From: Oscillospiraceae bacterium
Lineage (GTDB): Bacteria; Bacillota; Clostridia; Oscillospirales; Oscillospiraceae
Assembly: GCA_031260605.1 (NCBI GenBank)
Contig: JAISLF010000091.1
Span: 1-54,769, forward strand
Direction of reading: 5' to 3'
Length of the DNA: 54,769 nt
Of this stretch, positions 1-12,391 are shown in pieces. Position 1 is the stretch's first letter, and every line of letters begins with the position of its first letter. A program made the translations under genes and the position numbers. The notes below the pieces were generated by a model that was given only the letters and a program-made list of their open reading frames with translations, searched no databases and was not told where the DNA came from.

Positions 1-260
1 GCCCGGCATAAAAAAGATTGCTTCTTCTAAAGAAGTCGCCCCTTTTTTGGTTACTTTTTTCCGGCGAAGCGGAAAAAAGTAACCGCCGCCGCGCGTAGCG
101 GCACCTCTGCGCTGCCACCAGCGCCTCCGGTGAACAAGCATTATGCTGCAATAAGCTAAAGCCCCCCCCCTTTGAAGCAGAACCAACCACCAGCCCTTAA
201 AGAAAAAAACCGTCCGCCGCTACAAGAAAGCCTAAGGCGACCAAAAATCCAAATCCCGCA
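1..260 (+). repeat. Dispersed hairpin-rich repeat, copy R1 (partial)
   Basis: Gene-free stretch that matches, in the same orientation, the blocks near 37.3 and 46.6 kb and, inverted, those near 45.6-45.8 and 54.6 kb. It starts with a short inverted repeat (cttct/agaag) and then a perfect 15-bp stem, GGTTACTTTTTTCCG with loop gcgaag, at 49-84. A run of nine C lies at 162-170. The copy is cut by the window edge, so its full length is unknown. No protein-coding signal was seen. Confidence 0.8.
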
Positions 261-289
261 TTGACAACCCGCGCAATTTCTTATATAAT
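261..289 (+). promoter_or_regulatory. Consensus sigma-A promoter for the first operon
   Basis: TTGACA at 261-266 and TATAAT at 284-289, separated by exactly 17 nt. It lies 42 nt upstream of the TTG start of the small membrane protein and directly after the repeat copy R1. Confidence 0.85.
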
Positions 290-330
290 CAAGTAAGCAA
301 AACCGAAATACACTTCACGGAGACCTCATC

Positions 331-756
331 TTGGCACTTTTCAAAAAAACGAACCTTAATCCCACGCAAAAAGCTCAAAAAGCGCAGACAAACATTGCTG
401 TGCGCGTTATCGGCGCGATAATTCTTGTATATTTTATCTACAAGCTATTTACACAGCAGCCCTTCTCAGAGCTTGTATGGTGGCAGATCCTCATCGGCGT
501 TATTATGGCGATATGCGCAGTTGCCATTATTGTGCTCACCATTTTAGAATTCCTGCACAACCAAAAAGCGGGCTTTTATAAAGCCGACTTTTGGAATGAG
601 GGCGGCGACACCGGCGAGAGCGCACCCGCAGCCTCGGACGATGTAAAGCCCTGGAACACGCCTGAAATGATTGAGGCGCAAAGCGCCGGCGAGTCGTCCG
701 ACACGGACGGCGAAGCTGCGGCTGACGATACCGAAACAAATAACTCGGAGGAATAA
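331..756 (+). CDS. Small two-TM membrane protein, unknown function
   Basis: Not recognised as a named family. The 141-residue product has a short basic N-terminus, two hydrophobic segments (about residues 24-42 and 50-72) and an acidic, Ser/Glu/Asp-rich C-terminal tail of about 55 residues, probably cytoplasmic and disordered. It starts with TTG at 331, preceded by a weak purine-rich site (cggaga) and by a consensus promoter. The stop lies 4 nt before the ATG of the flavoprotein gene, so the two are likely co-transcribed. The acidic tail may bind a partner, but nothing in the sequence says which. Confidence 0.7.
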   Translation: MALFKKTNLNPTQKAQKAQTNIAVRVIGAIILVYFIYKLFTQQPFSELVWWQILIGVIMAICAVAIIVLTILEFLHNQKAGFYKADFWNEGGDTGESAPAASDDVKPWNTPEMIEAQSAGESSDTDGEAAADDTETNNSEE

Positions 757-760
757 AGCA

Positions 761-1396
761 ATGTCAAAGAAAATTGTAGCCATAAACGGCTCTCCCCGCA
801 CGGACTGGAACACCGCGCAGATGGTGAAATCCGCCGCAAAGGGCGCGCAGGAAGCGGGCGCGGAGGTCAAGTATTATGACATTTTCAAGCTGAACACAAA
901 GGGCTGCTATTCCTGCTTCGGCTGTCGGCGGCTCGGCAATCCCGACTATGCCAAGTGCAATATTCACGACGATTTAACGCCTGTTTTAGACGATATTCTG
1001 TCGTCTGACGGACTTCTTCTCGGCTCTCCGATTTACTGCGGAGATGTTACCGCGAGCGTTCGCGCGCTGTGCGAGAGGCTGTGGTTCCCCGGAATCGCGT
1101 ACTCCACGGAGCATAAGCCGCTGTACGAGCGCAGAATTCCGACAAAGCTGCTGTTTACGATGAACGCGCCGTCGCACGACTTTCACAAGCACGTCAACGA
1201 GCAGATGCTGCATACGTTCAGCTGGATTATCGGCGACACGGAGATTATCGAGGCGACGGAAACGCTCCAGTTCGACGATTACGCAAAGTACGAGACCACA
1301 ATGTTCGACGTTCAGCAGCGCATAGACCGCCACCGCGATGTGTTCCCGCAGGATTTGCAGAACGCGTACAACGCGGGAAAGGCGTTAGCGCTGTAA
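761..1396 (+). CDS. NAD(P)H-dependent FMN reductase-like / iron-sulfur flavoprotein family
   Basis: Flavodoxin-fold protein of 211 residues. The N-terminal KIVAINGSPR loop is the FMN-phosphate binding motif of the NADPH-dependent FMN reductase and Isf family. A compact cysteine motif C-x2-C-x2-C, with a further Cys ten residues later (about residues 47-64), resembles the 4Fe-4S motif of Isf proteins. The ORF-track start at 671 runs through the upstream gene. The ATG at 761 is preferred because AACTCGGAGGAA sits just upstream and the protein then starts as the family does. It likely moves electrons from NAD(P)H or ferredoxin; the substrate is unknown. Confidence 0.8.
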   Translation: MSKKIVAINGSPRTDWNTAQMVKSAAKGAQEAGAEVKYYDIFKLNTKGCYSCFGCRRLGNPDYAKCNIHDDLTPVLDDILSSDGLLLGSPIYCGDVTASVRALCERLWFPGIAYSTEHKPLYERRIPTKLLFTMNAPSHDFHKHVNEQMLHTFSWIIGDTEIIEATETLQFDDYAKYETTMFDVQQRIDRHRDVFPQDLQNAYNAGKALAL

Positions 1397-1418
1397 AACG
1401 CCGCTTTCGTCAACATTT

Positions 1419-1478
1419 GCAAAGCGTCGGAGCTGCCTCCGGCGCTTTGCGCCACCTCCCTTTTTAGGGAGGCTTTTT
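1419..1478 (+). terminator. Double hairpin intrinsic terminator
   Basis: A 32-nt hairpin (stem GCAAAGCG with inner CGGAG/CTCCG, 1419-1450) is followed by a second hairpin CCTCCC/GGGAGG (1455-1472) and CTTTTT. It ends the flavoprotein operon 23 nt after its stop codon. Confidence 0.8.
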
Positions 1479-1528
1479 GGCGCACTACGCCCACTAACTA
1501 TACAACAAAGTAGAGCAAACAACAAAGA

Positions 1529-5147
<3,619 letters not shown>

Positions 5148-5172
5148 CTGCCGCAGTAACTGTAATATACGC

Positions 5173-5206
5173 AAAAACCACCCTCAATGAGGGTGGTTTT
5201 TTGTTT
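5173..5206. terminator. Bidirectional intrinsic terminator between ligA and hisB
   Basis: Hairpin AACCACCCTC/GAGGGTGGTT with a T-run on the plus strand and an A-run on its left, so it can serve both the ligA transcript and the convergent purine/histidine operon ending with hisB. Confidence 0.9.
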
Positions 5207-5256
5207 TACAATAAAGCAACTTCTGATTACCGCGATTTAGGGTTAAAACGACTTCC

Positions 5257-5841
5257 CTACAGCACACCCTTGGTACTCGGCACCTCGTCGCTGCCCGGCT
5301 CGACGCTCACCGCCGCGCGCAGGGCGCGTGCCGCCGCCTTAAACGCCGCCTCGATAATGTGGTGTCCGTTTGTACCGGAGAGCTTTCTTATGTGCAGTGT
5401 GACATTTGCCGCGCGCACAAAGGAAATCCAGAATTCACGCGCAAGCTCCGTGTCAAACTCCCCTACCCTTGCGGGAAGCTCGCCGAGGTCAAACTCAATG
5501 TGCGCGCGTCCGGAAATGTCAACCGCCGCTAACACGAGCGTCTCGTCCATCGGCAAAATTATGCTGCCGTAGCGGCGGATTCCGCGCTTTTCGCCGAGTG
5601 CTTCGGCAAACGCGCTGCCAAGAACAATTCCGATGTCCTCAACCGAATGGTGTGCGTCAATGTGCGTGTCGCCATTGCAGGTCACCGCGAGGTTGAACGC
5701 GCCGTGACGCGCAAAAAGCTCCAGACAATGGTCGAGAAACGGCACGCCGGTGCTCACGCTGTAGCCCGCGCCGCCGTCTAAATTCAGAGTCAGCGAAATG
5801 TCCGTCTCTGTTGTTTTTCTCGTGATTTTTGCTTCGCGCAT
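5257..5841 (-). CDS. hisB: Imidazoleglycerol-phosphate dehydratase HisB
   Basis: Dehydrates imidazole-glycerol phosphate to imidazole-acetol phosphate in histidine synthesis. The 194-residue protein has the two metal-binding regions of the family, including FLDHCLELFARHG and DAHHSVEDIGI, and the C-terminal GHHIIEAAFKA. It is monofunctional, without the phosphatase domain of enterobacterial HisB. Last gene of the hisZ-G-D-C-B run, four nt downstream of hisC, and it ends at the shared terminator with ligA. hisH, hisA, hisF and hisI are not in the window. Confidence 0.97.
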   Translation of the reverse strand: MREAKITRKTTETDISLTLNLDGGAGYSVSTGVPFLDHCLELFARHGAFNLAVTCNGDTHIDAHHSVEDIGIVLGSAFAEALGEKRGIRRYGSIILPMDETLVLAAVDISGRAHIEFDLGELPARVGEFDTELAREFWISFVRAANVTLHIRKLSGTNGHHIIEAAFKAAARALRAAVSVEPGSDEVPSTKGVL

Positions 5842-5845
5842 TTGG

Positions 5846-6922
5846 TTAAACCGCCTTTGTGCCGATAATTTCTAAAATCGCGCCGAGGAGCTTTTGCATA
5901 TCCCCGGGCGTTCCGATTGTGATTCTAAGTCTGTTTTTTATCCTTTCAGGTGCGGAAAACCTCCGGACAAGAAAACCCTTTTCCCGCAGCGACGCCTGCA
6001 ACACTTCGCCCGAAACCGATTTATGCTCACAGAAAACAAAATTTGCCTGGCTGTCCGTCAGTAAAAAGCCGTTTTCGCGCAGCTTCTCTGAAAACCAAGC
6101 CCGCGTGGCAATAATTTCGCGGCATTTCTCGCGGTAGAAAGGCAGCTCGGACAGCGCCGCAAGACCCGCCGCCTGCGTCATCGCGTTCACGTTGTACGGG
6201 TTGAACGAAAACCGCACGCGCTCAATGTCCGCGATAAGCTCCACGCTCGACACCGCGCAGCCCAGACGCGCCCCCGCGAGTCCCATTGACTTGGAGAACG
6301 TGCGCACAACAATCAGATTCGGGAATTTCCCGATTAGCGACACCGCCGACGCGCCGTCCCTGCGAAAGTCCGCATATGCCTCGTCGATTACGACGATATT
6401 GTTCGGGTTCGACGCGCATATGTCCTCAATATCGGACAGCGCAAGCGCCGTGCCGGTCTGCGCGTTCGGGTTCGCGAGAACGATGTTTTCATTTATTCCG
6501 CAGTAGTCTGCAGGCAAAATGCGAAGCGACGCGTCAAGCGGAATTTCGCGGTAAGAAATGCCGTAATACGAGGCAAATACGGGGTAGAACCCATAGGTGA
6601 TGTCCGGAAAAACAACGCCGTTTTCAAAAAACGCGCGGAAGATAAACGACAGTACCTCGTCCGACCCGTTCGAGACGGAGATGTTTTCGTATGTCAGCCC
6701 TGACGGCAGCGTTTCCGCGATTTTCTCCCGCAGCGCCTTTGCGTCAGTCGAGGAATACAGCTGCAGCGACTTTGCCGCGTTTTTTGCGGCAGCTACAACC
6801 GATTCCGGAGGCGGATACGGAAACTCATTCGTGTTGAGCTTCACGATTCCCTCACCGAAAAGCTGTTCGCCCGGAACGTACGGCTCAAGTCCTCTTGCTG
6901 TTTTTGACAGGAACCTGCTCAC
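5846..6922 (-). CDS. hisC: Histidinol-phosphate aminotransferase HisC
   Basis: PLP fold-type I aminotransferase of 358 residues converting imidazole-acetol phosphate and glutamate to histidinol phosphate. The PLP-lysine motif TFSKSMGLAGARLG places the Schiff-base Lys at residue 211. The substrate-site region NTNEFPYPPP and the NPNAQTG loop are typical. The GTG start overlaps the hisD stop by 4 nt (GTGA), so the two are translationally coupled. Confidence 0.96.
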   Translation of the reverse strand: MSRFLSKTARGLEPYVPGEQLFGEGIVKLNTNEFPYPPPESVVAAAKNAAKSLQLYSSTDAKALREKIAETLPSGLTYENISVSNGSDEVLSFIFRAFFENGVVFPDITYGFYPVFASYYGISYREIPLDASLRILPADYCGINENIVLANPNAQTGTALALSDIEDICASNPNNIVVIDEAYADFRRDGASAVSLIGKFPNLIVVRTFSKSMGLAGARLGCAVSSVELIADIERVRFSFNPYNVNAMTQAAGLAALSELPFYREKCREIIATRAWFSEKLRENGFLLTDSQANFVFCEHKSVSGEVLQASLREKGFLVRRFSAPERIKNRLRITIGTPGDMQKLLGAILEIIGTKAV

Positions 6923-8202
6923 GAAAACCTCTCCGTGACGCTTTTGCCGTGTCCGTCAAGACCCTCTTTTTTAGCAAAACTGTCTATGTCCGCCGCGACA
7001 GCGCGCAGCGCGTCTTCAGTGTAGTACGTAAACTGCGTTTTTTTGACGAAATCGTCCACCGATACCGGCGACGCGAAACGCGCCGTGCCAAGCGTCGGCA
7101 GCGTGTGGTTCGCGCCGGAAAAATAATCGCCGAGAGCTTCGGGCGTGTACTGCCCAAGAAAGACGCTCCCCGCGTTTTTGACGTCCGGCAGCAGGTCAAA
7201 AGGCGACTGCGTGCAAATCTCTAAGTGCTCCGGCGCAATTTCGTTTGCGGTTTTGATTGCTTCCGCTAAATCCTGTACTAAAATCACAGCGCCGCGTTCG
7301 TTCACCGACTTTTCCGCAATCTCGCGGCGCGGCAGCTCCGCCAGCTGACGCTCAATTTCGTCGATTGTGCCTTGCGCGACTGCCCCGGAGGTTGTTATTA
7401 AAATTGCGCTCGCTAAAACATCATGTTCGCTCTGCGCGAGCATATCCGCCGCGAGAAAGCGGGGATTTGCGCTCCCGTCCGCGATAATCGTAATGTCAGA
7501 TGGGCCTGCCATCATATCAATGCCGCAGATTCCGTAAACCTGCCGCTTTGCCTCGGCGACAAACGCATTGCCGGGACCGGTGATTTTGTCCGCGCGCGGA
7601 ATGGTCTGCGTGCCGAACGCGAGCGCCGCGATTCCCTGCGCTCCGCCCGTTTTGAAGATGCGGTCAACACCCGCGACGGCCGCCGCGGCGATAATGAACT
7701 TGTTCTTAATTCCGCCGTCCGTTCCCGGCGGTGTTATCATCACAATTTCGGGAACTCCCGCGATTTTCGCCGGAATGATATTCATCAGCGCGGAGGACGG
7801 ATACGCAGCCGTTCCGCCGGGAATATACACGCCCGCGCGGGCGACCGGCAGCACCTTTTGCCCCATAATAACGCCGCTTTTATCCTGCGTTATAAAACCG
7901 GTGCGCGTCTGGTGAGAGTGAAAATCCCGGATATTTTCCGCAGCGCGCTCAAGTATGCGCAGAAAATCCGGCTCGACTGCCGATACCGCCGCGTCAATTT
8001 CCCCGCGCGTGACCTCAAGGCTGTAGTCCGCGCTCGTCACGCCGTCAAACCTCGCTGCATAGTCGCGCAGAGCCGCATCGCCGCGCACTTTCACGTCGGC
8101 GAGGATGTCCTCGACTGTTTCGGTCAGGCGATTTCCACTGCCCGGCACTTCCGTCGGCCTGTTTTCAAAGTATTCCTTTGGATTGTTATAAAGCTTTATC
8201 AT
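6919..8202 (-). CDS. hisD: Histidinol dehydrogenase HisD
   Basis: Zn- and NAD-dependent oxidation of histidinol to histidine, the last two steps of the pathway. The 427-residue protein has the family motifs GPSDITIIAD, AQSEHDVLAS (zinc/substrate ligands) and GANHTLPTLGTARF. ATG start directly after the hisG stop; its own stop overlaps hisC. The gene order hisZ-hisG-hisD-hisC-hisB is common in Bacillota. Confidence 0.97.
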   Translation of the reverse strand: MIKLYNNPKEYFENRPTEVPGSGNRLTETVEDILADVKVRGDAALRDYAARFDGVTSADYSLEVTRGEIDAAVSAVEPDFLRILERAAENIRDFHSHQTRTGFITQDKSGVIMGQKVLPVARAGVYIPGGTAAYPSSALMNIIPAKIAGVPEIVMITPPGTDGGIKNKFIIAAAAVAGVDRIFKTGGAQGIAALAFGTQTIPRADKITGPGNAFVAEAKRQVYGICGIDMMAGPSDITIIADGSANPRFLAADMLAQSEHDVLASAILITTSGAVAQGTIDEIERQLAELPRREIAEKSVNERGAVILVQDLAEAIKTANEIAPEHLEICTQSPFDLLPDVKNAGSVFLGQYTPEALGDYFSGANHTLPTLGTARFASPVSVDDFVKKTQFTYYTEDALRAVAADIDSFAKKEGLDGHGKSVTERFS

Positions 8203-8847
8203 TTAACCCTTTTCGCCGTCAGTTACCCGGCGGATTTTCTCCGCCAGCTCCTCAATGCGTCTGTATTTCAGCTTAAAGCCCGCCTTGTTTGCGATCAGCC
8301 GCGCGGAAATGTCCGAAATGTCGCGCAAAACAACAAGCCCGTTTTCGGCAAGCGTCTTGCCTGACTCGACTATATCGACAATCACGTCGGCCAGTCCCAA
8401 AAGCGGAGCAAGCTCAATCGAGCCGTTCAGCTTGATGATGTCAATCTCCTGCCCTATTCCGGCAAAATAGTCCTTTGCCGCCTGCGGAAACTTTGTCGCG
8501 ACGCGCAGCTCCCGCGCGGTGTTCATATCAAACCCCGCAAAGCCAGCGACGGCGAGCCTGCACACTCCGACATTCAGGTCAAGCAGCTCGTACACGTCCG
8601 GCTTGCCGTCAAGCAGTATGTCCAGTCCCGAAACGCCGATGTCCGCCGCGCCGCGCTCGACATACACCGCGCTGTCCGTCGGTTTAACCCAAAAGTAGCG
8701 CACTCCCGCCTCCGGAGCGTCGAAAATCAGCTTTCTTGTGTCGGAGAGTATCTCCGGGCATCCGTAGCCCGCTCTTTCAAAAATCGCGTAAACCTCTTCG
8801 CCGAGACGGCCCTTCTGCAACGCGATGTTAATAATCTGCTCGCTCAA
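8203..8847 (-). CDS. hisG: ATP phosphoribosyltransferase HisG, short form
   Basis: First committed step of histidine synthesis, joining PRPP to ATP. At 214 residues this is the short HisG that lacks the C-terminal regulatory domain and needs HisZ, which is encoded just upstream. Motifs: ALQKGRLG at the N-terminus, GAADIGVSGLDIL, and VDIVESGKTLAENGL near the PRPP site. The TTG start overlaps the hisZ stop (TTGA), a coupling that fits the fixed stoichiometry of the HisG-HisZ complex. Confidence 0.96.
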   Translation of the reverse strand: MSEQIINIALQKGRLGEEVYAIFERAGYGCPEILSDTRKLIFDAPEAGVRYFWVKPTDSAVYVERGAADIGVSGLDILLDGKPDVYELLDLNVGVCRLAVAGFAGFDMNTARELRVATKFPQAAKDYFAGIGQEIDIIKLNGSIELAPLLGLADVIVDIVESGKTLAENGLVVLRDISDISARLIANKAGFKLKYRRIEELAEKIRRVTDGEKG

Positions 8848-9761
8848 TTCTCGTCCAGCCCCCTGATTTTGTCGAGATACACGGCAAAGCCGACCGCGCT
8901 ATACTCCTTCGGGTACCCGAAATTGCGCAGAAGTCCGTCATACCGCCCGCCTGACAGCACCGCCTGCGTTTCCCCGGCGATGAAGCCGTCAAACACAAGT
9001 CCGCTGTAGTAGTGCAGCCCGTTTCCGACGGAAAAGTCAATCCGAATCGACTCGCCGCCCTCGCCTTTGCACAGCTCGGCAAGCTCCGCTGCCTCAGCCT
9101 GCGCGCCTATTCCGGCGCAAATTGCCGTCAGTTCAGGCATTACCTCACTTGCTTGACCGTAGAGCGCGGCAAGTCGCACAACCGGCGCATTTTGCTCAAT
9201 TCCCGGCAGCTTCAGCAGCCCCGGAATGTTCTTGCGCGACAGGTGCTTGGCAAGCGCTGCGCCGTCCGCGCCCCGCGCCGCCGCGTGGTCAATTGTTTTT
9301 TTGATTATGCCGACGTGGGACACGTCAAGAAACGCCTCTCGCCCGTTACGCAGCACGTTCAGGCTCCTGAACGCCAGCGACAGAACCTCTTGCTGGGTTT
9401 TGCCGTCAAAAACTCCGATTACCTCCGCGCCGACCTGCGACAGCTCGCGGTATTCGCGCGACAGTCCCGATTTTCTGTACACGCTCTCGTGGTAATACAG
9501 CTTTATCGGCTCGGATAGCTCCCGGGCGCGCACCGCCTTTACAATCGGCAGCGTCACATCAGGCCGCAGTGCCAATAGCTCGCCGTCCTTGCCCGAAAAC
9601 GTGATAATGTCAAGGCCTGACAGGAACTCCTTATTGTCCGCGTACAGGCTGTACTCGTCGAACCTGCGGCAGACAAAACGCGAAAACCCGGCGGAGGCAT
9701 AAAGCTCCCGCAGGGACAGCGCGGCTATCTCTTTACTTGTCAGAACTGCTTCAAAGCTCAT
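8844..9761 (-). CDS. hisZ: ATP phosphoribosyltransferase regulatory subunit HisZ
   Basis: Class II histidyl-tRNA synthetase paralogue that activates and gives His feedback control to short HisG. The 305-residue protein keeps the synthetase-like core (LALRPDVTLPIVKAV, YYHESVYRK, GGRYDGLL) but lacks the anticodon-binding domain of true HisRS. It is flanked by purD (ATGA overlap) and hisG (TTGA overlap), so it is part of one transcript. Confidence 0.92.
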   Translation of the reverse strand: MSFEAVLTSKEIAALSLRELYASAGFSRFVCRRFDEYSLYADNKEFLSGLDIITFSGKDGELLALRPDVTLPIVKAVRARELSEPIKLYYHESVYRKSGLSREYRELSQVGAEVIGVFDGKTQQEVLSLAFRSLNVLRNGREAFLDVSHVGIIKKTIDHAAARGADGAALAKHLSRKNIPGLLKLPGIEQNAPVVRLAALYGQASEVMPELTAICAGIGAQAEAAELAELCKGEGGESIRIDFSVGNGLHYYSGLVFDGFIAGETQAVLSGGRYDGLLRNFGYPKEYSAVGFAVYLDKIRGLDEN

Positions 9762-11011
9762 GTGCGTCCAATATCGCGCCTAAAATGCGCGTTTTCAAAA
9801 TTTATCGCGTCAACCCCGGCGTAGGCTAAGGTGAGCGCGTCGTCCAGCATTGCGCCTGTCGCCGTAACGCCCAGCACTCGGCCGCCGTTTGTTGTGTACT
9901 GTCCATTGTCGGATTTTGTGCCCGCGTGAAACACAAAAACACCGTCAGGCACATTGTCGAGACCCGAAATCGGCTTGCCCTTTACGTAGTCGCCCGGATA
10001 CCCGCCCGACGCCATTACGACGCAGGCGGCGCTGCCGCTTTTCCACTTAATCTGGGTGTCGGCGAGCTTTCCCTCTCGTACCGCGCGGAAAATCTCAAAC
10101 AAATCCGTGTCCAAAAGCTCAAGAACCGCTTGCGCCTCCGGGTCGCCAAAACGCGCGTTGTACTCGATTACGTAGGGTCCCTTTGCCGTCAGCATAAGGC
10201 CGAAGTATATAACGCCCGAAAACGGTCTGCCCTCGCTGTTCAGCGCGTCAATCGTTGGCTTGAATATGCGCTCAGTGCAAATTTCGGCAAGCTCCGGCGT
10301 GTACAGCGGCGCGGGGGCGATTGCGCCCATACCGCCTGTGTTCGGACCTTTATCGCCGTCAAACACTCGCTTATGATCCTTGGAGGACACCATCGGCACG
10401 ACAGTTTTCCCGTCGCAAAACGCCAGAACCGTCACCTCCGTGCCTGAAAGACACTCCTCAATAACAACAGACGCGCCCGCTTTTCCGAAGCGTCCGTCCT
10501 CCATCATCTCACGCACCGCCGAAACGGCCTCTTCCTCCGTTTGCGCGACGACGACGCCCTTGCCGAGAGCCAGCCCGTCTGCCTTTACGACAATCGGCGC
10601 GCCCTTCGCGCGGATAAAATCAATCGCGGGCGCGATTTCCGTGAAGGACTGAAAGTCAGCCGTCGGAATCCCGTACTTTTTCATCAGGTTCTTGGAAAAA
10701 ATCTTGCTGCTTTCGATAATCGCGGCGTTTTTTCGGGGGCCGAACGCGGGAATTCCCGCGCTTTCCAGCTCGTCCACAAGGCCGAGCGCAAGCGGATCGT
10801 CCGGTGCGACGACGACAAAGTCAACCAACGCGGATTTCGCGAACTCCACAATTTTCTCAATATCCGCTGCCGCAATCGGCACGCATTCCGCGATCTCCGA
10901 AATGCCGCCGTTTCCCGGCGCGCACAAAAGCTCCGTTACGTGCGGCGACTGCCGGAGCTTGCGGCAAATTGCGTGCTCTCGCCCGCCGCCGCCTATTACT
11001 AATACTTTCAT
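9758..11011 (-). CDS. purD: Phosphoribosylamine-glycine ligase PurD
   Basis: ATP-grasp enzyme making glycinamide ribonucleotide in purine synthesis. The 417-residue protein shows an N-terminal GGGGREHAI nucleotide-binding loop, VVKADGLALGKGVVV, GPNTGGMGA, and the metal/ATP site region RFGDPEAQAVL. It lies between the AICAR formyltransferase gene and hisZ, separated from the former by a 160-bp inverted-repeat element and overlapping the latter by 4 nt. Confidence 0.97.
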   Translation of the reverse strand: MKVLVIGGGGREHAICRKLRQSPHVTELLCAPGNGGISEIAECVPIAAADIEKIVEFAKSALVDFVVVAPDDPLALGLVDELESAGIPAFGPRKNAAIIESSKIFSKNLMKKYGIPTADFQSFTEIAPAIDFIRAKGAPIVVKADGLALGKGVVVAQTEEEAVSAVREMMEDGRFGKAGASVVIEECLSGTEVTVLAFCDGKTVVPMVSSKDHKRVFDGDKGPNTGGMGAIAPAPLYTPELAEICTERIFKPTIDALNSEGRPFSGVIYFGLMLTAKGPYVIEYNARFGDPEAQAVLELLDTDLFEIFRAVREGKLADTQIKWKSGSAACVVMASGGYPGDYVKGKPISGLDNVPDGVFVFHAGTKSDNGQYTTNGGRVLGVTATGAMLDDALTLAYAGVDAINFENAHFRRDIGRT

Positions 11012-11030
11012 TGTAGTGTCTCTTTTGTTT

Positions 11031-11190
11031 GGGTGTGTTGATATAAATCAAAATGCACAGATTTTGAGATGATTTTAGCGCATTTTCGGCGCGGAGGACG
11101 AAGGTGGGCTGACGCCCACCAAGGACGACAAGGCGAAAAGGCACAAAATCAGCCAAAATATGGGCGTTTTGTATTTGTATCAACGCGCCC
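11031..11190. repeat. 160-bp inverted-repeat element E1
   Basis: Terminal inverted repeats of 18 bp (GGGTGTGTTGATATAAAT at 11031-11048 and its near-complement at 11173-11190, three T/C differences) enclose further complementary blocks and a perfect central hairpin GGTGGGC/GCCCACC flanked by two GGACGA motifs. As plus-strand RNA the differences become G-U pairs. It begins at the stop codon of the AICAR formyltransferase gene and ends just before purD. A relative of the same length lies at 17719-17877. It could be a MITE-like element or a structured RNA. Confidence 0.75.
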
Positions 11191-12374
11191 TAGTGGTGAA
11201 ACAGCCGCAGTCCTGTGAAATACATCACCATACCGTGCTTATTCGCGGCAGCGATTACATTGTCGTCGCGTATCGACCCGCCGGGCTGCGCGACATAGCG
11301 CACGCCTGATTTTGCCGCACGCTCGATATTATCGCCGAACGGAAAAAACGCGTCTGACCCGAGGGCGACGTTGGTTTGCGCCCTCAGCCACGCTTTTTTT
11401 TCGTCAGCCGTCAGCGGCTCCGGTTTTTGTGTGAACAGCGTTTCCCACACCCCGGAGGCAAGCGCCTCGTCCGCGTAGTCCGCCGAAATGTACGCGTCAA
11501 CCGCGTTGTCGCGCACCGGGCGCGGCAGGTTCGGCAAAAACGGCAGGTTCAGCGTCTTTTCGTGGCGGCGCAGGTACCAATTGTCCGCCTTGCCGCCTGC
11601 AAGACGCGTGCAGTGAATCCTGCTCTGTCCGCCTGCGCCGACGCCTATTGCTCCGCCGTCTTTGCAGTACACGACAGAGTTTGACTGCGTGTATTTCAGC
11701 GTTATCATCGCAAGCAGCAGATCGCGTTTTGCACTGTCCGGCAATGCTTTGTTCTCGGTCACGGCATTTTGCAGCAGCTCGTCCGTAATTTTCGCGGTGT
11801 TGCGTCCCTGCTCGAAGGTTACGCCGTAAACGGTGCGGATCTCCGTGCTATCAGGCACAAAATCAGGGTCAATTCGAACTATATTGTAGCCGCCCTTTTT
11901 CTTTTTGCGCAGTATCTCCAGCGCCTTTTCCGAATACGACGGCGCGATAACACCGTCTGACACCTCGGGTAAAATCGCAAGCGCAGTGTCCTCGTCGCAC
12001 TCGTGAGACAGCGCAATCCAGTCCCCATAGGAGCTGACCCTGTCCGCGCCACGCGCGCGAATGTACGCACACGCTAAAGCCGACGGCTCGCGGCCGTATT
12101 CCGGCGCGAAGTACGCCAGCTTATCCGTTTCGGAAAGCGGCAGTCCTATCGCCGCGCCGGCCGGGGAAACGTGCTTAAAGCTCGCGGCGGCGGGCAGTCC
12201 TGTTGCCTGAGACAGCTCGAATACAAGCGCATAGGAATTCAGCGCGTCGAGAAAATTTATATATCCGGGGCGGCCGTTTAACACAGTCAGCGGCAGTTCC
12301 GCACCCTGCGGCACGAATATTCTCGCGGGCTTTTGGTTCGGGTTAATCCCGTATTTCAGCTCAAGTTCACGCAT
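11190..12374 (-). CDS. Stand-alone AICAR formyltransferase (PurH C-terminal type)
   Basis: Uses 10-formyl-THF to formylate AICAR, the penultimate purine step. The 394-residue protein matches only the AICAR transformylase part of PurH, with the catalytic-region motif FKHVSPAGAAIG near residue 65 and SDAFFPFGDNI later. The IMP cyclohydrolase domain of normal PurH is absent; that activity appears to come from the next gene upstream, a PurO-type cyclohydrolase. AICAR is also released during histidine synthesis, which may explain the linkage to his genes. Confidence 0.9.
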   Translation of the reverse strand: MRELELKYGINPNQKPARIFVPQGAELPLTVLNGRPGYINFLDALNSYALVFELSQATGLPAAASFKHVSPAGAAIGLPLSETDKLAYFAPEYGREPSALACAYIRARGADRVSSYGDWIALSHECDEDTALAILPEVSDGVIAPSYSEKALEILRKKKKGGYNIVRIDPDFVPDSTEIRTVYGVTFEQGRNTAKITDELLQNAVTENKALPDSAKRDLLLAMITLKYTQSNSVVYCKDGGAIGVGAGGQSRIHCTRLAGGKADNWYLRRHEKTLNLPFLPNLPRPVRDNAVDAYISADYADEALASGVWETLFTQKPEPLTADEKKAWLRAQTNVALGSDAFFPFGDNIERAAKSGVRYVAQPGGSIRDDNVIAAANKHGMVMYFTGLRLFHH

Positions 12375-12391
12375 AGGTAAGCTTTTTTCAC

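Noticed and set aside
7423-8364. Long plus-strand ORF (313 aa) antisense to hisD/hisG
   Set aside because: A shadow of well-supported his genes; it has no start signals and no family resemblance.
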